Part shown: positions 36,250 to 45,016 of the stretch, one piece after another
Numbering within the stretch: the stretch's first letter is position 1
Layout: each line of letters starts with the position of its first letter
NCBI RefSeq assembly: GCF_032594355.1
Contig: NZ_CP131061.1
Location: 1,178,001-1,242,000 of the forward strand
Reading direction: 5' to 3'
DNA from: Methanolapillus ohkumae
GTDB taxonomy: Archaea; Halobacteriota; Methanosarcinia; Methanosarcinales; Methanosarcinaceae
DNA: 64,000 bases
Made by a program: the position numbers and the translations under genes
Notes under the pieces: generated by a model
What the model was told of the DNA's origin: nothing
What the model saw: only the letters and a program-made list of their open reading frames with translations
Database searches by the model: none

Positions 36250-36955
36250 AAATATCTCCTTTATAATTGTATAATCATCACGCAAATTCCAAAAATCAAA
36301 ATCATGATGATTGGCGGATTTGCACCGATCAAAACAACAAATCAAAATAAAACAGAGAAGAGGAAAAGCAAAAGTAAAACAAAATTTTTCCGGGATTTTT
36401 TTTCAGATATTTTTCCGGTTTGCCTTTTAAAAAAGGAGTCACTTTAAATGGCAGCTCACCCATGGTTTGCAATTGATTTGTGAACTGAGACGGTCAACCG
36501 ACAAATATTAAAAACGGTGCAAAAGCCGTTACGGAAAAATATTTGTATTTTTTCATGCCGCTGCATGATATTTAGGTTACCGTGATACGGTTTTATCCGT
36601 ACCTTTTAAATTAAACTCCCCGCTTTTTTTCGCTGTCTTTTTTCAGACTCGATATTTTTATCGGTTCGTTCGGATTATATTTTTATTTTGTTTGATACGA
36701 CGCTGGCTGAAGTACCAAACCTTTGATGTTTTTTCTAAAGCACCCCATGGCCGAAACGGGAAACTTTGAAAAGAACGTATGACTCAAATGGAACTTTAAA
36801 CGCGACTGTTTGTATAAATACCTTGTCCTGATATCTTGTCCTGATACCGCCTAAAAATTCATGAAATTCAATGGATTTGACGGATAAAATTGTTCATCAT
36901 TTGTTCCTCCCGAAAAAATAATTCATCTCGAAAAAATTGTTCCTTCCGGAAAAAA
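36250..36955. other. Unassigned 700-base intergenic region
   Basis: No protein or known RNA was recognised between S19e and purA. It is less AT-rich than other gaps. A Shine-Dalgarno (AAGGAGT) precedes a plus-strand micro-ORF at 36448-36483 encoding MAAHPWFAIDL. Downstream, GGTTACCGTGATACGG and CCGTACC can fold. A TATA-like TATTTATAC on the minus strand near 36815 could serve the S19e operon with a long leader. It may hold a non-coding RNA or a decayed gene. Confidence 0.4.
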
Positions 36956-38278
36956 TTATTTATTCCGCGCAAATTTATTACAATAAATTTCTTTTTCACG
37001 CGATTCCGCCATTTTAAATGTTTGATCGCGTTTGGGACCCACCGACACGTAACTGATGCGGACATTGCTTAATTTTTCAATCGTTAAAATATATTCTTTT
37101 GCGTTTTTTGGCAAATCTTCAAAGCACCGGACATCCGTTAAATCTTCCGTCCAGCCGTCCATTTCGGAATAAACAGGAACGCAGCGCTCCAAATCCTTGG
37201 TAAGAAGTGGGGGATAATCCATTCGTTCACCGTCAAGTTCGTACGCCACACAAATCTGAATCGGGTCAAGACCGGTTAGGACATCGATTTTGGTGAGCGC
37301 AAGTTCCGTATACCCGTTTAAATTGATTGATTTTTTCAGAAGCGGCAAATCAAACCAGCCGCAACGTCTCTGCCTGCCGGTTGTGGTTCCGAATTCCCGC
37401 CCGACTTGAACCAAATGCGTGCCGACCTCATCGGTAAGTTCTGTCGGAAGCGGACCGTTTCCGACACGGGTGATATAGGACTTGACAATCCCCATCGTGT
37501 TGCTGACGCGAGACGGGCCGACACCGAGACCCGTGCAGGCGGAACCGGCAATGGTGGAGGAAGAGGTGACAAATTTTTGAGTGCCGTGGACGACATCCAG
37601 AAGCGTTCCTTGGGCGCCTTCGGCCATGACTTTTTTTCCGGCCAGAAGAGCCGTGTTTATGACTTGAGAAACATCAACGGCGAAATCTTTTAATTTTTGC
37701 CCGATCGCCAGCATTTCCGAAATGGTTTTTTCGGACAAGATGTATTCGGGACTTCCACCCATCTTTGAAATGGTTTGAGATTTGGCCGGCCAAATATCTT
37801 TGATTTTGGCGCGAAAAACTGTTTCGTCCAGCAAATCTTCCAGCCGGATTTCATCCCGAAGCGCTCGGTCGGAATACGCGTGTGCAATTCCTTTTTTGGT
37901 CGTACCGATTTTTGATTTGCGGGAAACTTCCGACAGCGTGTCCAGCGCAATGTGGTACGGCATAATGATACTGCATTTCGCATCGATTCCAAAATTGTCG
38001 GGTGTCAGCACAACGCCTTTTTGTTCCAGCATATTTATTTCATCCATTAATGAAAATGGATTTAAAACGACACCGGAACCGATGAGAACGGCGGACCCGA
38101 CCAAAATCCCGGAAGGGATTTGATGCAATTTATAAACGTCTTCACCGACCGTCACGGTGTGCCCGGCGTTGTCGCCGCCTTGAAAGCGCGCGACAAGATC
38201 ATATTCGTTTGCCAAAAGGTCAACAATCTTTCCTTTTCCTTCGTCACCAAATTGCGCGCCTGTGATAATTGTAAACAT
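36956..38278 (-). CDS. purA: Adenylosuccinate synthetase
   Basis: This enzyme makes adenylosuccinate from IMP, aspartate and GTP. The 440-residue protein has the GTP-binding loop GAQFGDEGKGKIVDLLA at residues ~6-22, the catalytic Asp and the IMP-loop FQGGDNAGHT. The GxxKTRIG-like signature appears as CSIIMPYHIALD and KIGTTKKGIGPAY-type (IGTTKKGIAHAYSD). GTTTGRQRRCGWFD is also present. The family base-recognition NKxD equivalent is LALTKIDVLTG. It stands alone; zpr1 follows upstream on the same strand. Confidence 0.97.
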   Translation of the reverse strand: MFTIITGAQFGDEGKGKIVDLLANEYDLVARFQGGDNAGHTVTVGEDVYKLHQIPSGILVGSAVLIGSGVVLNPFSLMDEINMLEQKGVVLTPDNFGIDAKCSIIMPYHIALDTLSEVSRKSKIGTTKKGIAHAYSDRALRDEIRLEDLLDETVFRAKIKDIWPAKSQTISKMGGSPEYILSEKTISEMLAIGQKLKDFAVDVSQVINTALLAGKKVMAEGAQGTLLDVVHGTQKFVTSSSTIAGSACTGLGVGPSRVSNTMGIVKSYITRVGNGPLPTELTDEVGTHLVQVGREFGTTTGRQRRCGWFDLPLLKKSINLNGYTELALTKIDVLTGLDPIQICVAYELDGERMDYPPLLTKDLERCVPVYSEMDGWTEDLTDVRCFEDLPKNAKEYILTIEKLSNVRISYVSVGPKRDQTFKMAESREKEIYCNKFARNK

Positions 38279-38345
38279 GAATTCAGAAATGATTTTGATG
38301 GATTAAAAGGATTGTGTTTTTTAAAAACAGAAAAGAAAAAAATAT

Positions 38346-38999
38346 TTAATCTATTTTTCCAATCGGCGCCGCTCCATCGGAAACGTGGTGGACCAATTCA
38401 TCTTTGTCAATATCCAGCACAATCATGCCGGTTTTTAAGCATTCCAATTCGTCTTCCGTCAAAGGCCGGGATTTGGAATGGGCGGACAAAATGGCGCTGT
38501 TCCCGAGAGGGTCTTTGATTTCAAGTGTGATTTTGCATTCGGCCGTTTGCGGGTTTTCAATAATTTCATCAATTCTGGCCAAAAGATAAAGTCCGCGCTC
38601 CATTTTGTCCAATTCCCCATCCGCTTCCGACCAGCGGATTGTGCTTTCAATCACCGAACGGATGCGGCCAAGAACACCTTCCACGTTTGTGATGTAGGAT
38701 TCCGAAATCGGACCCGGCTCAATCATAATTCCGAGTTCCTGAATGAGAATGGTTCCGGAAGTTGAGCGGATGACGCGGGCATCCAAATCCTCCAATGTTT
38801 GGACAGACAAAGAATAGCAGATGGGGTCTTTTCCGGTCAAAATCATCGTATCGGCAAACCGAAACGTGCATTTGGAGCAGACGGCCGTCGTGTACATAAT
38901 GTCTCCGAAATAGGGAATGTTATCCCGCTGCCATTTCATGACCAAATCATTTTGGCAAAGCGGACAATTCGTTTTTGTTTCAAATGTTTCTTCAATCAA
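38346..38999 (-). CDS. ZPR1-type zinc-finger protein
   Basis: This 217-residue archaeal ZPR1 domain protein has two zinc-binding pairs near the N-terminus: CPLCQND (residues 13-19) and CSKCTFR. The alpha/beta ZPR1 body follows (TILIQELGIMIEPGP, YITNVEGVLGRI). Eukaryotic ZPR1 binds eEF1A, and an archaeal role in EF-1A handling is inferred only. AGGTGA precedes the ATG. It lies between purA and sepF. Confidence 0.88.
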   Translation of the reverse strand: MIEETFETKTNCPLCQNDLVMKWQRDNIPYFGDIMYTTAVCSKCTFRFADTMILTGKDPICYSLSVQTLEDLDARVIRSTSGTILIQELGIMIEPGPISESYITNVEGVLGRIRSVIESTIRWSEADGELDKMERGLYLLARIDEIIENPQTAECKITLEIKDPLGNSAILSAHSKSRPLTEDELECLKTGMIVLDIDKDELVHHVSDGAAPIGKID

Positions 39000-39049
39000 A
39001 AATAATTCACCTGAAACATTGTAAGCCTTATTTCCATATATAAATTCAA

Positions 39050-39190
39050 CGAAAATGAAATGAAAATGAAAATGAAAATTAGAATGAATGAATGAATGAA
39101 AATGAAAATTAGAATGAAAATTAGAATGAATGAATGAAAATGAAAATTAGAATGAAAATTAGAATGAATGAAAAGAAAAAACAGAATGAA
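39050..39190 (+). repeat. ATGAAA/ATTAGA simple repeat
   Basis: GAATGAATGAAAATGAAAAT and ATTAGAATGAAA alternate over about 130 bases in the gap between zpr1 and sepF. I see no coding potential in it. Confidence 0.85.
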
Positions 39191-39244
39191 AAGAAATGAA
39201 AATAATAAAATTATGTTGTGCCGAACAGATAGGATCTTTTCAAA

Positions 39245-39276
39245 AAATGGAAAAAATCCGGCAAAGCCGGATTTTT
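39245..39276 (-). terminator. Terminator downstream of sepF
   Basis: On the minus strand, AAAATCCGGC-TTT-GCCGGATTTT is followed by a T-rich tract (TTTTTTCCATTTTTTG). It lies about 75 bases after the sepF stop. Confidence 0.8.
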
Positions 39277-39349
39277 GTAAGGCATGGAGGAGATAGGAGA
39301 CAAAATATGAAAAATAAAAAATAAATATATGAAAATAATTGGGAGAAAC

Positions 39350-39736
39350 TTAGTAGTTTCCGCCGAGTTTTCTCCGGTCAACTTTGATTCCGGTTGGGGT
39401 GACCAAAATGTTGTTGTCTTTCATGCCGACAATGTCGCCGTGAACGTCTAAAACCACGTCTTTGAGTTCATTGAAAAGATGGTTGCGGAGGCGCTCATCG
39501 GCCTTGATGTTGGAAATGTCGACGATGAGAATATTTCCGTCATAGATTTCCTTTTTCAGAGCGGTAATTTGGTCGAAATTTGTAAAGATGGCGATTTTGA
39601 CATAAGTTTCCGCCGGCTCGTTCGCAGCGTCTTTATCAATGTCTTTTTCAAATTTGTCCAGATCAATGTATGCTGAATAGTCGTCCGCTTGCTTGGATTG
39701 GCCGGATCCGCCAAGGATTTTTTTCATGAAACTCAC
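39350..39736 (-). CDS. sepF: SepF, FtsZ membrane-anchor cell-division protein
   Basis: Archaeal SepF anchors the FtsZ ring to the membrane. The N-terminus SFMKKILGG suits an amphipathic membrane-binding helix, and an acidic linker follows. The SepF core from about residue 45 has VKIAIFTNFDQITALKKEIYDGNILIVDI and ends KVDRRKLGG. The start is uncertain: GTG at 39736 fits AAGGTG spacing best; GTG at 39745 and ATG at 39727 are alternatives. A TATA-like ATTATATATAAG lies near 39955, giving a long leader. Confidence 0.88.
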   Translation of the reverse strand: MSFMKKILGGSGQSKQADDYSAYIDLDKFEKDIDKDAANEPAETYVKIAIFTNFDQITALKKEIYDGNILIVDISNIKADERLRNHLFNELKDVVLDVHGDIVGMKDNNILVTPTGIKVDRRKLGGNY

Positions 39737-39745
39737 GATAGACAC

Positions 39746-40176
39746 CTTTTATTTTAAATCTATTTGAATTGGATTTTAAAAGATAAAACAAAAATAAATA
39801 AAATGATAAGAAACAATCATTGAAAAATGTGTGTCAATAATTTTGATGGGATAAAGATTTATTTTTTTATGTATGGCTTAATGATTTATTAATCTGATTA
39901 TTGAAAAATTATTCGAATAATCAATAGCTTAATGACTTCCTCATTTATAAACTTATATATAATAATTCCGAACGGCTCATATTTTTGAAAAAATTATGTT
40001 TTTTGAAAAAGAATTGAACAGTCGAACTTTGAGTCGTTAGCATGTGAACATGGGAACATTTAAACGTGTGACCATTTTGAACATTTTAACATTTTGAATA
40101 TTTAAATATTTGAATATTTGAATATTTTTCCGATAATTGAATATTGTTTCAAATGGTTCTATTAAAGATATTTTCT
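39746..40176. other. Gene-free AT-rich gap upstream of sepF
   Basis: The gap contains TATA-like stretches near 39950 and short GAACATTTTGAATATTTGAA repeats at about 40060-40130. No gene was recognised. Confidence 0.6.
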
Positions 40177-40683
40177 TTAAATTTCCAAATCCCAAAGCGC
40201 ATCTCCAACGTAGGCCAAAGATTTAACGGCTTTTCCGGAAGCGGAGGCGGTCATTTCAGTCCCGGAAATTAAAGCTCGTCCAATCGCGAGCGGTTTCTTA
40301 TGTGTCTCGTCCACGACAACCACAAGATCTTCTTTTTGAATGGACGGGTCGGCCGACACGATTCCCGGACTCATGACATCCGCACCGTTGACAACGAATT
40401 TGACGGCACCCATATCGACAACAACCAGCCGTTTCTCCGGCGAAAGCAAAAGAGCGCCTCGAACCGTCGGGAAAATTTCGCCGCCGAATTCGAAAAACAT
40501 TTGCTTTCCGTCCACAAAAATGACTTTGAATTCATCGGTTGTAATAACTTCAAATTTGGAATCGGAAAGAGCGGACATAGAATCCCCAAAAACTTCATGA
40601 AGAGACGCCACAATTTTATTTTTATCATTTTTCCTGAGACTGACTCTGGATTTAATTTTCAAAAAATCACCTGTGACAATCAT
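40177..40683 (-). CDS. PUA-domain RNA-binding protein (archaeal MCT-1/Tma20-like)
   Basis: This 168-residue protein has an N-terminal pre-PUA region (LKIKSRVSLRKNDKNKIV...FEVITTDEFKVIFVDGK). A C-terminal PUA fold contains VRGALLLSPEKRLVVVDMGAVKFVVNGADVM, SPGIVSADPSI and GRALISGTEM. Relatives bind tRNA or ribosomes during translation. The start is uncertain: ATG at 40683, or TTG at 40662 with AGGTGAT just upstream. It has no close partner. Confidence 0.8.
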   Translation of the reverse strand: MIVTGDFLKIKSRVSLRKNDKNKIVASLHEVFGDSMSALSDSKFEVITTDEFKVIFVDGKQMFFEFGGEIFPTVRGALLLSPEKRLVVVDMGAVKFVVNGADVMSPGIVSADPSIQKEDLVVVVDETHKKPLAIGRALISGTEMTASASGKAVKSLAYVGDALWDLEI

Positions 40684-40843
40684 ATGAAATTGAAATATAA
40701 AAAGAATGCGAAAACCCGAGGACAATTCGCACGATTATTCTAATTCAAAGAATGTAGCAATCCGAAATTAAAAATGATTCCGAAATTTATACTTTTTTTG
40801 AAAAAAACCATGCGCCGGTTTTGTTGAAAAAATTAAAACTTTG

Positions 40844-40871
40844 TTGCCGTAACGCGCGCGCAAGGCACCGG
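40844..40871 (+). repeat. Family A dispersed element, copy 6
   Basis: The core TTGCCGTAACGCGCGCGCAA plus GGCACCGG is preceded by CTTTTTTTGAAAAAAACCAT and TTTTGTTGAAAA. It shares this left arm with copy 5. Confidence 0.85.
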
Positions 40872-41066
40872 AAAAAAGCAAAAAATAATGCCAAAACAAA
40901 AATCGAAAATCTAAAATCGGAAAGACAAAAATTGGAAAACGAAGATCTAAATTTTGATTTTTCCCTTTCGCCGGATTTCAGGTTCATTTCCGGAAAAATC
41001 TTTTTTAATTCTTTTTCCGGCTTGGACACACAACATTTATTAATTCAAAAAACCATTTCAGTAATT

Positions 41067-41399
41067 ATGTCAGAACCCGCGCCATCTTTTTTATCAAGAT
41101 TTACAACAAAACAATTCTATGTGTTTGTCGCCATCGGGCTCATGCTTCTTATTGTATTCTCGTTTTTTGCATACACATCCGGCAATAAATTTGAAAATGA
41201 AAGCCTGCCGCAAGAAGAAAGAGATACGCAAGGAACCATTTATGTCATTTCAAAAATCGGACAAATGGTCGGATTTTTAATCGCGCTCATCCCAAGTATC
41301 GGAATTCTGAAAAAAGAAATGGAAAAATATAAGGAAGAAAACCCGACGATGCTGATCGAATTTTCCGAAGATTCCGGCAACGAAAAAAAGAAGAAATAA
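41067..41399 (+). CDS. Small two-helix membrane protein, unknown
   Basis: This 110-residue protein, not recognised, starts at the ATG at 41067; the longer frame upstream runs through family A copy 6 and is not credible. One helix lies at residues ~18-38 (FYVFVAIGLMLLIVFSFFAY). A second lies at ~70-90 (ISKIGQMVGFLIALIPSIGI). A charged C-terminal tail ends in Lys-rich residues. The intermediate loop is acidic and polar. No partner gene is evident. Confidence 0.6.
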   Translation: MSEPAPSFLSRFTTKQFYVFVAIGLMLLIVFSFFAYTSGNKFENESLPQEERDTQGTIYVISKIGQMVGFLIALIPSIGILKKEMEKYKEENPTMLIEFSEDSGNEKKKK

Positions 41400-41542
41400 T
41401 CTTAAAAAAAAAAAAATAAAATAAATAAAAAAATGATTTCTCAATGATTTTTTATTATTTCATTTTTTATTTCAACAGCTCATTTTAAAACATTTTTTTA
41501 AAAACACCTATTTTAAAAATACATATTTTAAAAAAAATGTGT

Positions 41543-41980
41543 TTATCCGGTGTACGGATAAACATAAATGTCAAACGGCTGCTCTAAAATATTGGCTTCC
41601 AGCCGATGAATCGGTTTTGAAACATAATCACCGGCATTGCGTTGCATATCGCCGTTTGTGTCCACCCAAGCCGACACGGTGTAGATTCCCTTCGGATTCA
41701 AATATCCTTCATGAACCATCTCATAAGAGTAATGAGATTTAGAATCTCCCGAAATCTTCATTTTATCCAAGATGACGACACTTTTGGGGTCGGTCATGTC
41801 TTGGAGTTCAAGATAAATAGGCGCGGTTCCAAAAGGCTGAGACGCGTCCTCCAACAAAATCTTTCCTTCCATCGTGTAAGTTGTGCTCATGCATCCTGCG
41901 GTTGCGACAGCGGCCACGGTTGCCAAAAGAACCAAAGCCAAAAAAAACAAAGAACGAATTTGTTTCATAGATTTCTCCAA
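41543..41980 (-). CDS. Small secreted lipoprotein, unknown
   Basis: This 145-residue protein has a lipoprotein signal (lipobox AVATAGC near residue 29), followed by an immunoglobulin-like or YbaY-like beta domain. Examples are TMEGKILLEDASQPF, APIYLELQDMTDP and GIYTVSAWVDTNGDMQRNAGDY. The last segment resembles small-repeat 'DTNGDG' type acidic turns that can bind Ca2+. The function is unknown. It could start at the ATG four codons later. It is divergent from the membrane protein at 41067. Confidence 0.65.
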   Translation of the reverse strand: MEKSMKQIRSLFFLALVLLATVAAVATAGCMSTTYTMEGKILLEDASQPFGTAPIYLELQDMTDPKSVVILDKMKISGDSKSHYSYEMVHEGYLNPKGIYTVSAWVDTNGDMQRNAGDYVSKPIHRLEANILEQPFDIYVYPYTG

Positions 41981-42143
41981 AATCTCTTTTTTTCTGTTTA
42001 ATTTTAATTTTATGGAAAATATGATTTACGATATTTTTGAATCATTTATTTTTGAATCATTTATTATTGAATCATTTATTATTGAAATTAAGTGTTAAAC
42101 TATTTTTAATTTAGCATTTCAAACCTTTATTTTTTGCCAAAAC

Positions 42144-42662
42144 CTATTCCAAATAAGATTCTTGAATGGATGCGCTGCGCTCAATCCCAAGCGTTTCTAA
42201 GAATTTAAAAATGCTTTCCGTTGCTTTTTGAATATCATCCGGACCGGCTCCGTCGGAAACATCAGCCTCAACTTCCACATAATTCCCCAGGCTGAAAACC
42301 GCGTCAATCCCGATTAAAAAATTTTCCAGTTTGTAAACTTCCCGCCGTTTGGAAACGGCTCCGGACTCGAAAAACCCAAGCGCGCACAAGATACTTTTCA
42401 TATTTTGTGCATCGACCGGACTGTTAAATTCTGTCCGCGTCTTGGAAACCTTATCCATTTTCGGTCCTTTGTATGTGATTTCACCGACACCGTCAATCAC
42501 ACGAACACGAAGCGCCTCATCCGTTTTTGAGAAATCCCGATCCGGCGCATTAAAATAAACATCCGTCTGTTCTTCGACACAAACAAATTCAGCCCCTCTT
42601 TGAAGAATCATCCGGCGGACAAAATCGTGGTCCGCTTTGACTTTCACTTCCACTTCAATCAT
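42144..42662 (-). CDS. CYTH-domain protein (class IV adenylate cyclase/thiamine triphosphatase fold)
   Basis: This 172-residue protein begins MIEVEVKVK, the ExExK signature of CYTH (triphosphate tunnel) enzymes. Typical strands follow: TDVYFNAPDRDF, EALRVRVIDG, ITYKGPKMD and NFLIGIDAVFSLGNYVEVEADV. Relatives hydrolyse or cyclise triphosphates; the substrate is unknown. GGAGGTTATTTT supports the ATG at 42662. It is the only gene here ending in TAG. If TAG were decoded, the next stop (TAA) would add only about eleven residues. Confidence 0.85.
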   Translation of the reverse strand: MIEVEVKVKADHDFVRRMILQRGAEFVCVEEQTDVYFNAPDRDFSKTDEALRVRVIDGVGEITYKGPKMDKVSKTRTEFNSPVDAQNMKSILCALGFFESGAVSKRREVYKLENFLIGIDAVFSLGNYVEVEADVSDGAGPDDIQKATESIFKFLETLGIERSASIQESYLE

Positions 42663-42697
42663 AAAATAACCTCCGGAGTCATTATTATTAACAATAC

Positions 42698-43408
42698 TTA
42701 CCAATACGCATAGATTTTTTGAACGGTTCCCATATCCAAATAATTGTCACCTGCATCGAGGTCAAAGAAATAATCATCTTTTCCAAAAAGACCAATCGCC
42801 CCGGTTGTTTCCACATACATCATCCGCCCATCCGTCAAATGAAAAACATTCAGCATATGCGTGCCGCCGCCTTTGAAACACAACAAAAGAACGCCGCCTT
42901 TGATTCCGGCCGCTTCCGCATTAGTCGCAAGACCCGTCGCATAATTGGAACACACAAATTCACCTTCCACGTAGATGTTTTTATCCGTATCGTCCTTCTA
43001 CAAAAACGTGCAAACCTCTTCATACGATTTATTTTCCGCCGACTTGTTCCGGACAATGACCGCAGCCGACCCGTTCGGATAAGTCGAATAATGTTTCTTA
43101 CCCTCATAAACATACATCATGTTTTGATGATATGTATTTCCAAGAATGCCGACCGAATTTGAATTTTCGGAAAAATCCGGCGGTGGGGTTAAAGAAGAAA
43201 CGGATGAGGAAGGAGAAGACGAAGCGGAAGAAGACGAAACGGAAGAAGACGAAACGGAAGAAGACGAAGCGGAATTCGGACTCGCCGCCGGCAAATCCGA
43301 TGCCGGATTTTCGTTGTTTTGCCACGGATAAAAGAAAAAGGCAGCAGAAATCAACAGGCCGGCCAAAAGAATAAAAATGAAAACCAGAAGAATGGATTTT
43401 TTTGACAT
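42698..43408 (-). CDS. Membrane-anchored transglutaminase-like protein with in-frame TAG
   Basis: Two abutting frames form one 236-codon gene interrupted only by a TAG at 42998-43000 (codon 137). Its sequence continues FL-TAG-KDDTDKNIYVEGEFVC without any frame change. The N-terminus is a membrane helix (residues 6-27), then a Ser/Pro-rich linker to ~75. The catalytic domain has Cys153 (EFVCSNYA), NNAEAAGI-like (TNAEAAGIKGG) and His184 (GTHMLNVF). The usual Asp of the triad appears as Glu200 (YVETTG). In a pyrrolysine-decoding methanogen this codon is probably read through. The alternative is a nonsense mutation. It ends with TAA. Confidence 0.75.
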
Positions 43409-43521
43409 TTGAAAAACGGCCCAACGATTCTTAAAAATATGATTCCGATATTTCTCATTTACTTCAAAATTTCAATTATTTTTCAACACCGTTTTCTTTC
43501 TTTTCCACAGCGATTCTTTTT

Positions 43522-44853
43522 TTAGGATTGAGCATCTTTTTTCTCACGTTTTTCTTTGTCCGCCTCTTTCAGACCGGCAATGACCGCGTCGTATTTTTCA
43601 CAGACCCGCTTGATGAGATTTCCGGACTGGCTCTTATGCGTCGGAAAAATGACAGTGCCTTTGGGAATTTTTTTCCCGGAAGACGATTTTCCGTAATCCG
43701 GAGAAACTAAAATACCATCCATCGAAATCCCGATACCTAAATCATTGATTAATTTCGCCGACATCTCGGTTGCCGGATTTGCTTTGGATTGAATCAGAAG
43801 CGCTTTTTTGCGGTAAATTTCCTGAAGCTCTTGCAAATCTTTGATATTTTCATCCGCCTTGGCCGCTTTTCCCAGGCGCGGGAAATCTTCCCCAAGCATT
43901 TCTCGAACAGCAACAATTCCATCCATTAAATCCTTAAATGTGGTCGAAGAAACTTCAACGATTTGACCGGAAAACGCTGGATTCGCATCCAAAACCTTAT
44001 CGGAATATCCTTTCGCCAAAATCAAAATATTGGATTCCGAAATGATTTTTTGATCGGCTTCCGATGGAGTGTACGGATTTGCCACTTTGTAATTGGTCAT
44101 GCCACACATTCGAGCAAGCGATTCATACATTTCCGTCACAACTACCCGCTTTTCCGGGCTGAACCGGGAAATATTGCTTTGACCACCCTGAGTTCTTAAA
44201 ATTTCAACCATTTTGTTACGGATATCGGCGGTATTTGACGACGCCATGCCGAAATAGTCCGCAAAAAGACGTGTTGTCGTGATGATTTTGGTCCGTCCTT
44301 GCGGTTTTAAATCAATAAATCCGCGCTCGGAAAGTTCACCGATATGTTCGTACGCATTGCTGCCACGCATTTCCACAATGTCCGATTGTGTAATCGGCTG
44401 ATGGTAAGCGATAATGGAAAGCGTTTTGAGCTGAGACGATGTCAACTCTTTGGGCGCCACATCCCGCACTTTTTCCGCAAAGTCCGGACGCACCTGCATG
44501 ACAAAACGGTCGGACAAGTCCGAAATTTCAATGCCGGAGCCGCGGGACAAATATTCTTCCCGAAGCGCTAAAACCAGGTCGCGGACTTCCCGTTTAGATT
44601 TTTGGGAAATTTTCATGAGGGTGTCCACGGAAACTGCGCTTCCGGCCGCAAAAAGAGCCGCTTCAATCACTTGTTTTCCGGTGCCACCGACATTTTGGAC
44701 GGAAACGGAATTTTTGGAAGATTTCTTTTTGGAGCCGACCGCTGCTTTTTCAGATAGAGCAGAGGCGTCCGTTTCAACGGACGCGTCTGCAAACTCTTCA
44801 TCCTCAAAAGACAAGCCGTCCGCAAGGATTTCCGTCATGCTGCTGTCCGCCAT
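43522..44853 (-). CDS. scpB: ScpB, condensin kleisin-interacting protein, with C-terminal extension
   Basis: ScpB dimers bind ScpA in the SMC condensin. The 443-residue protein is about twice the usual length. Residues ~55-215 contain the two winged-helix domains: GKQVIEAALFAAGSAVSVDTL, SSQLKTLSIIAYHQPITQSDI and GRTKIITTTRLFADYFGM. An acidic N-terminal tail of ~50 residues precedes them. The C-terminal ~220 residues contain more helical segments and GTVIFPTHKSQSGNLIKRVCEKYD, which I do not recognise. It follows scpA on the same strand, 164 bases apart. Confidence 0.88.
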   Translation of the reverse strand: MADSSMTEILADGLSFEDEEFADASVETDASALSEKAAVGSKKKSSKNSVSVQNVGGTGKQVIEAALFAAGSAVSVDTLMKISQKSKREVRDLVLALREEYLSRGSGIEISDLSDRFVMQVRPDFAEKVRDVAPKELTSSQLKTLSIIAYHQPITQSDIVEMRGSNAYEHIGELSERGFIDLKPQGRTKIITTTRLFADYFGMASSNTADIRNKMVEILRTQGGQSNISRFSPEKRVVVTEMYESLARMCGMTNYKVANPYTPSEADQKIISESNILILAKGYSDKVLDANPAFSGQIVEVSSTTFKDLMDGIVAVREMLGEDFPRLGKAAKADENIKDLQELQEIYRKKALLIQSKANPATEMSAKLINDLGIGISMDGILVSPDYGKSSSGKKIPKGTVIFPTHKSQSGNLIKRVCEKYDAVIAGLKEADKEKREKKDAQS

Positions 44854-44874
44854 AAAATCATGTCTCCGATTTAT

Positions 44875-44995
44875 GAATTTAAATTATGAATTTGAAGTAT
44901 GAATTAGAATTATGAATTTGAAGTATGAATTAGAATTATGAATTTGAAGTATGAATTAGAATTATGAATTTGAAGTATGAATTTGTAATTTAATT
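44875..44995 (+). repeat. 26-bp tandem repeat between scpA and scpB
   Basis: AATTATGAATTTGAAGTATG plus AATTAG recurs about four times with a 26-base period, just before the scpB start. It is presumably within the operon mRNA. Confidence 0.9.
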
Positions 44996-45016
44996 ATCTG
45001 AAAAATGAGGGATGAT

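Noticed and set aside
36448..36606. TGA readthrough (selenocysteine) extension of the micro-ORF
   Set aside because: About 40 codons remain open after the TGA, but the product resembles no selenoprotein and no SECIS element could be recognised.
40821..41066. N-terminal extension of the small membrane protein at 41067
   Set aside because: The extension would translate family A copy 6 and lacks a ribosome-binding site; the ATG at 41067 begins the plausible protein.
42998..43408. The two halves of the transglutaminase-like gene as separate genes
   Set aside because: They share one frame with only a TAG between them. The second half has no start near its first residues and holds the catalytic Cys/His, so one interrupted gene is the simpler reading.
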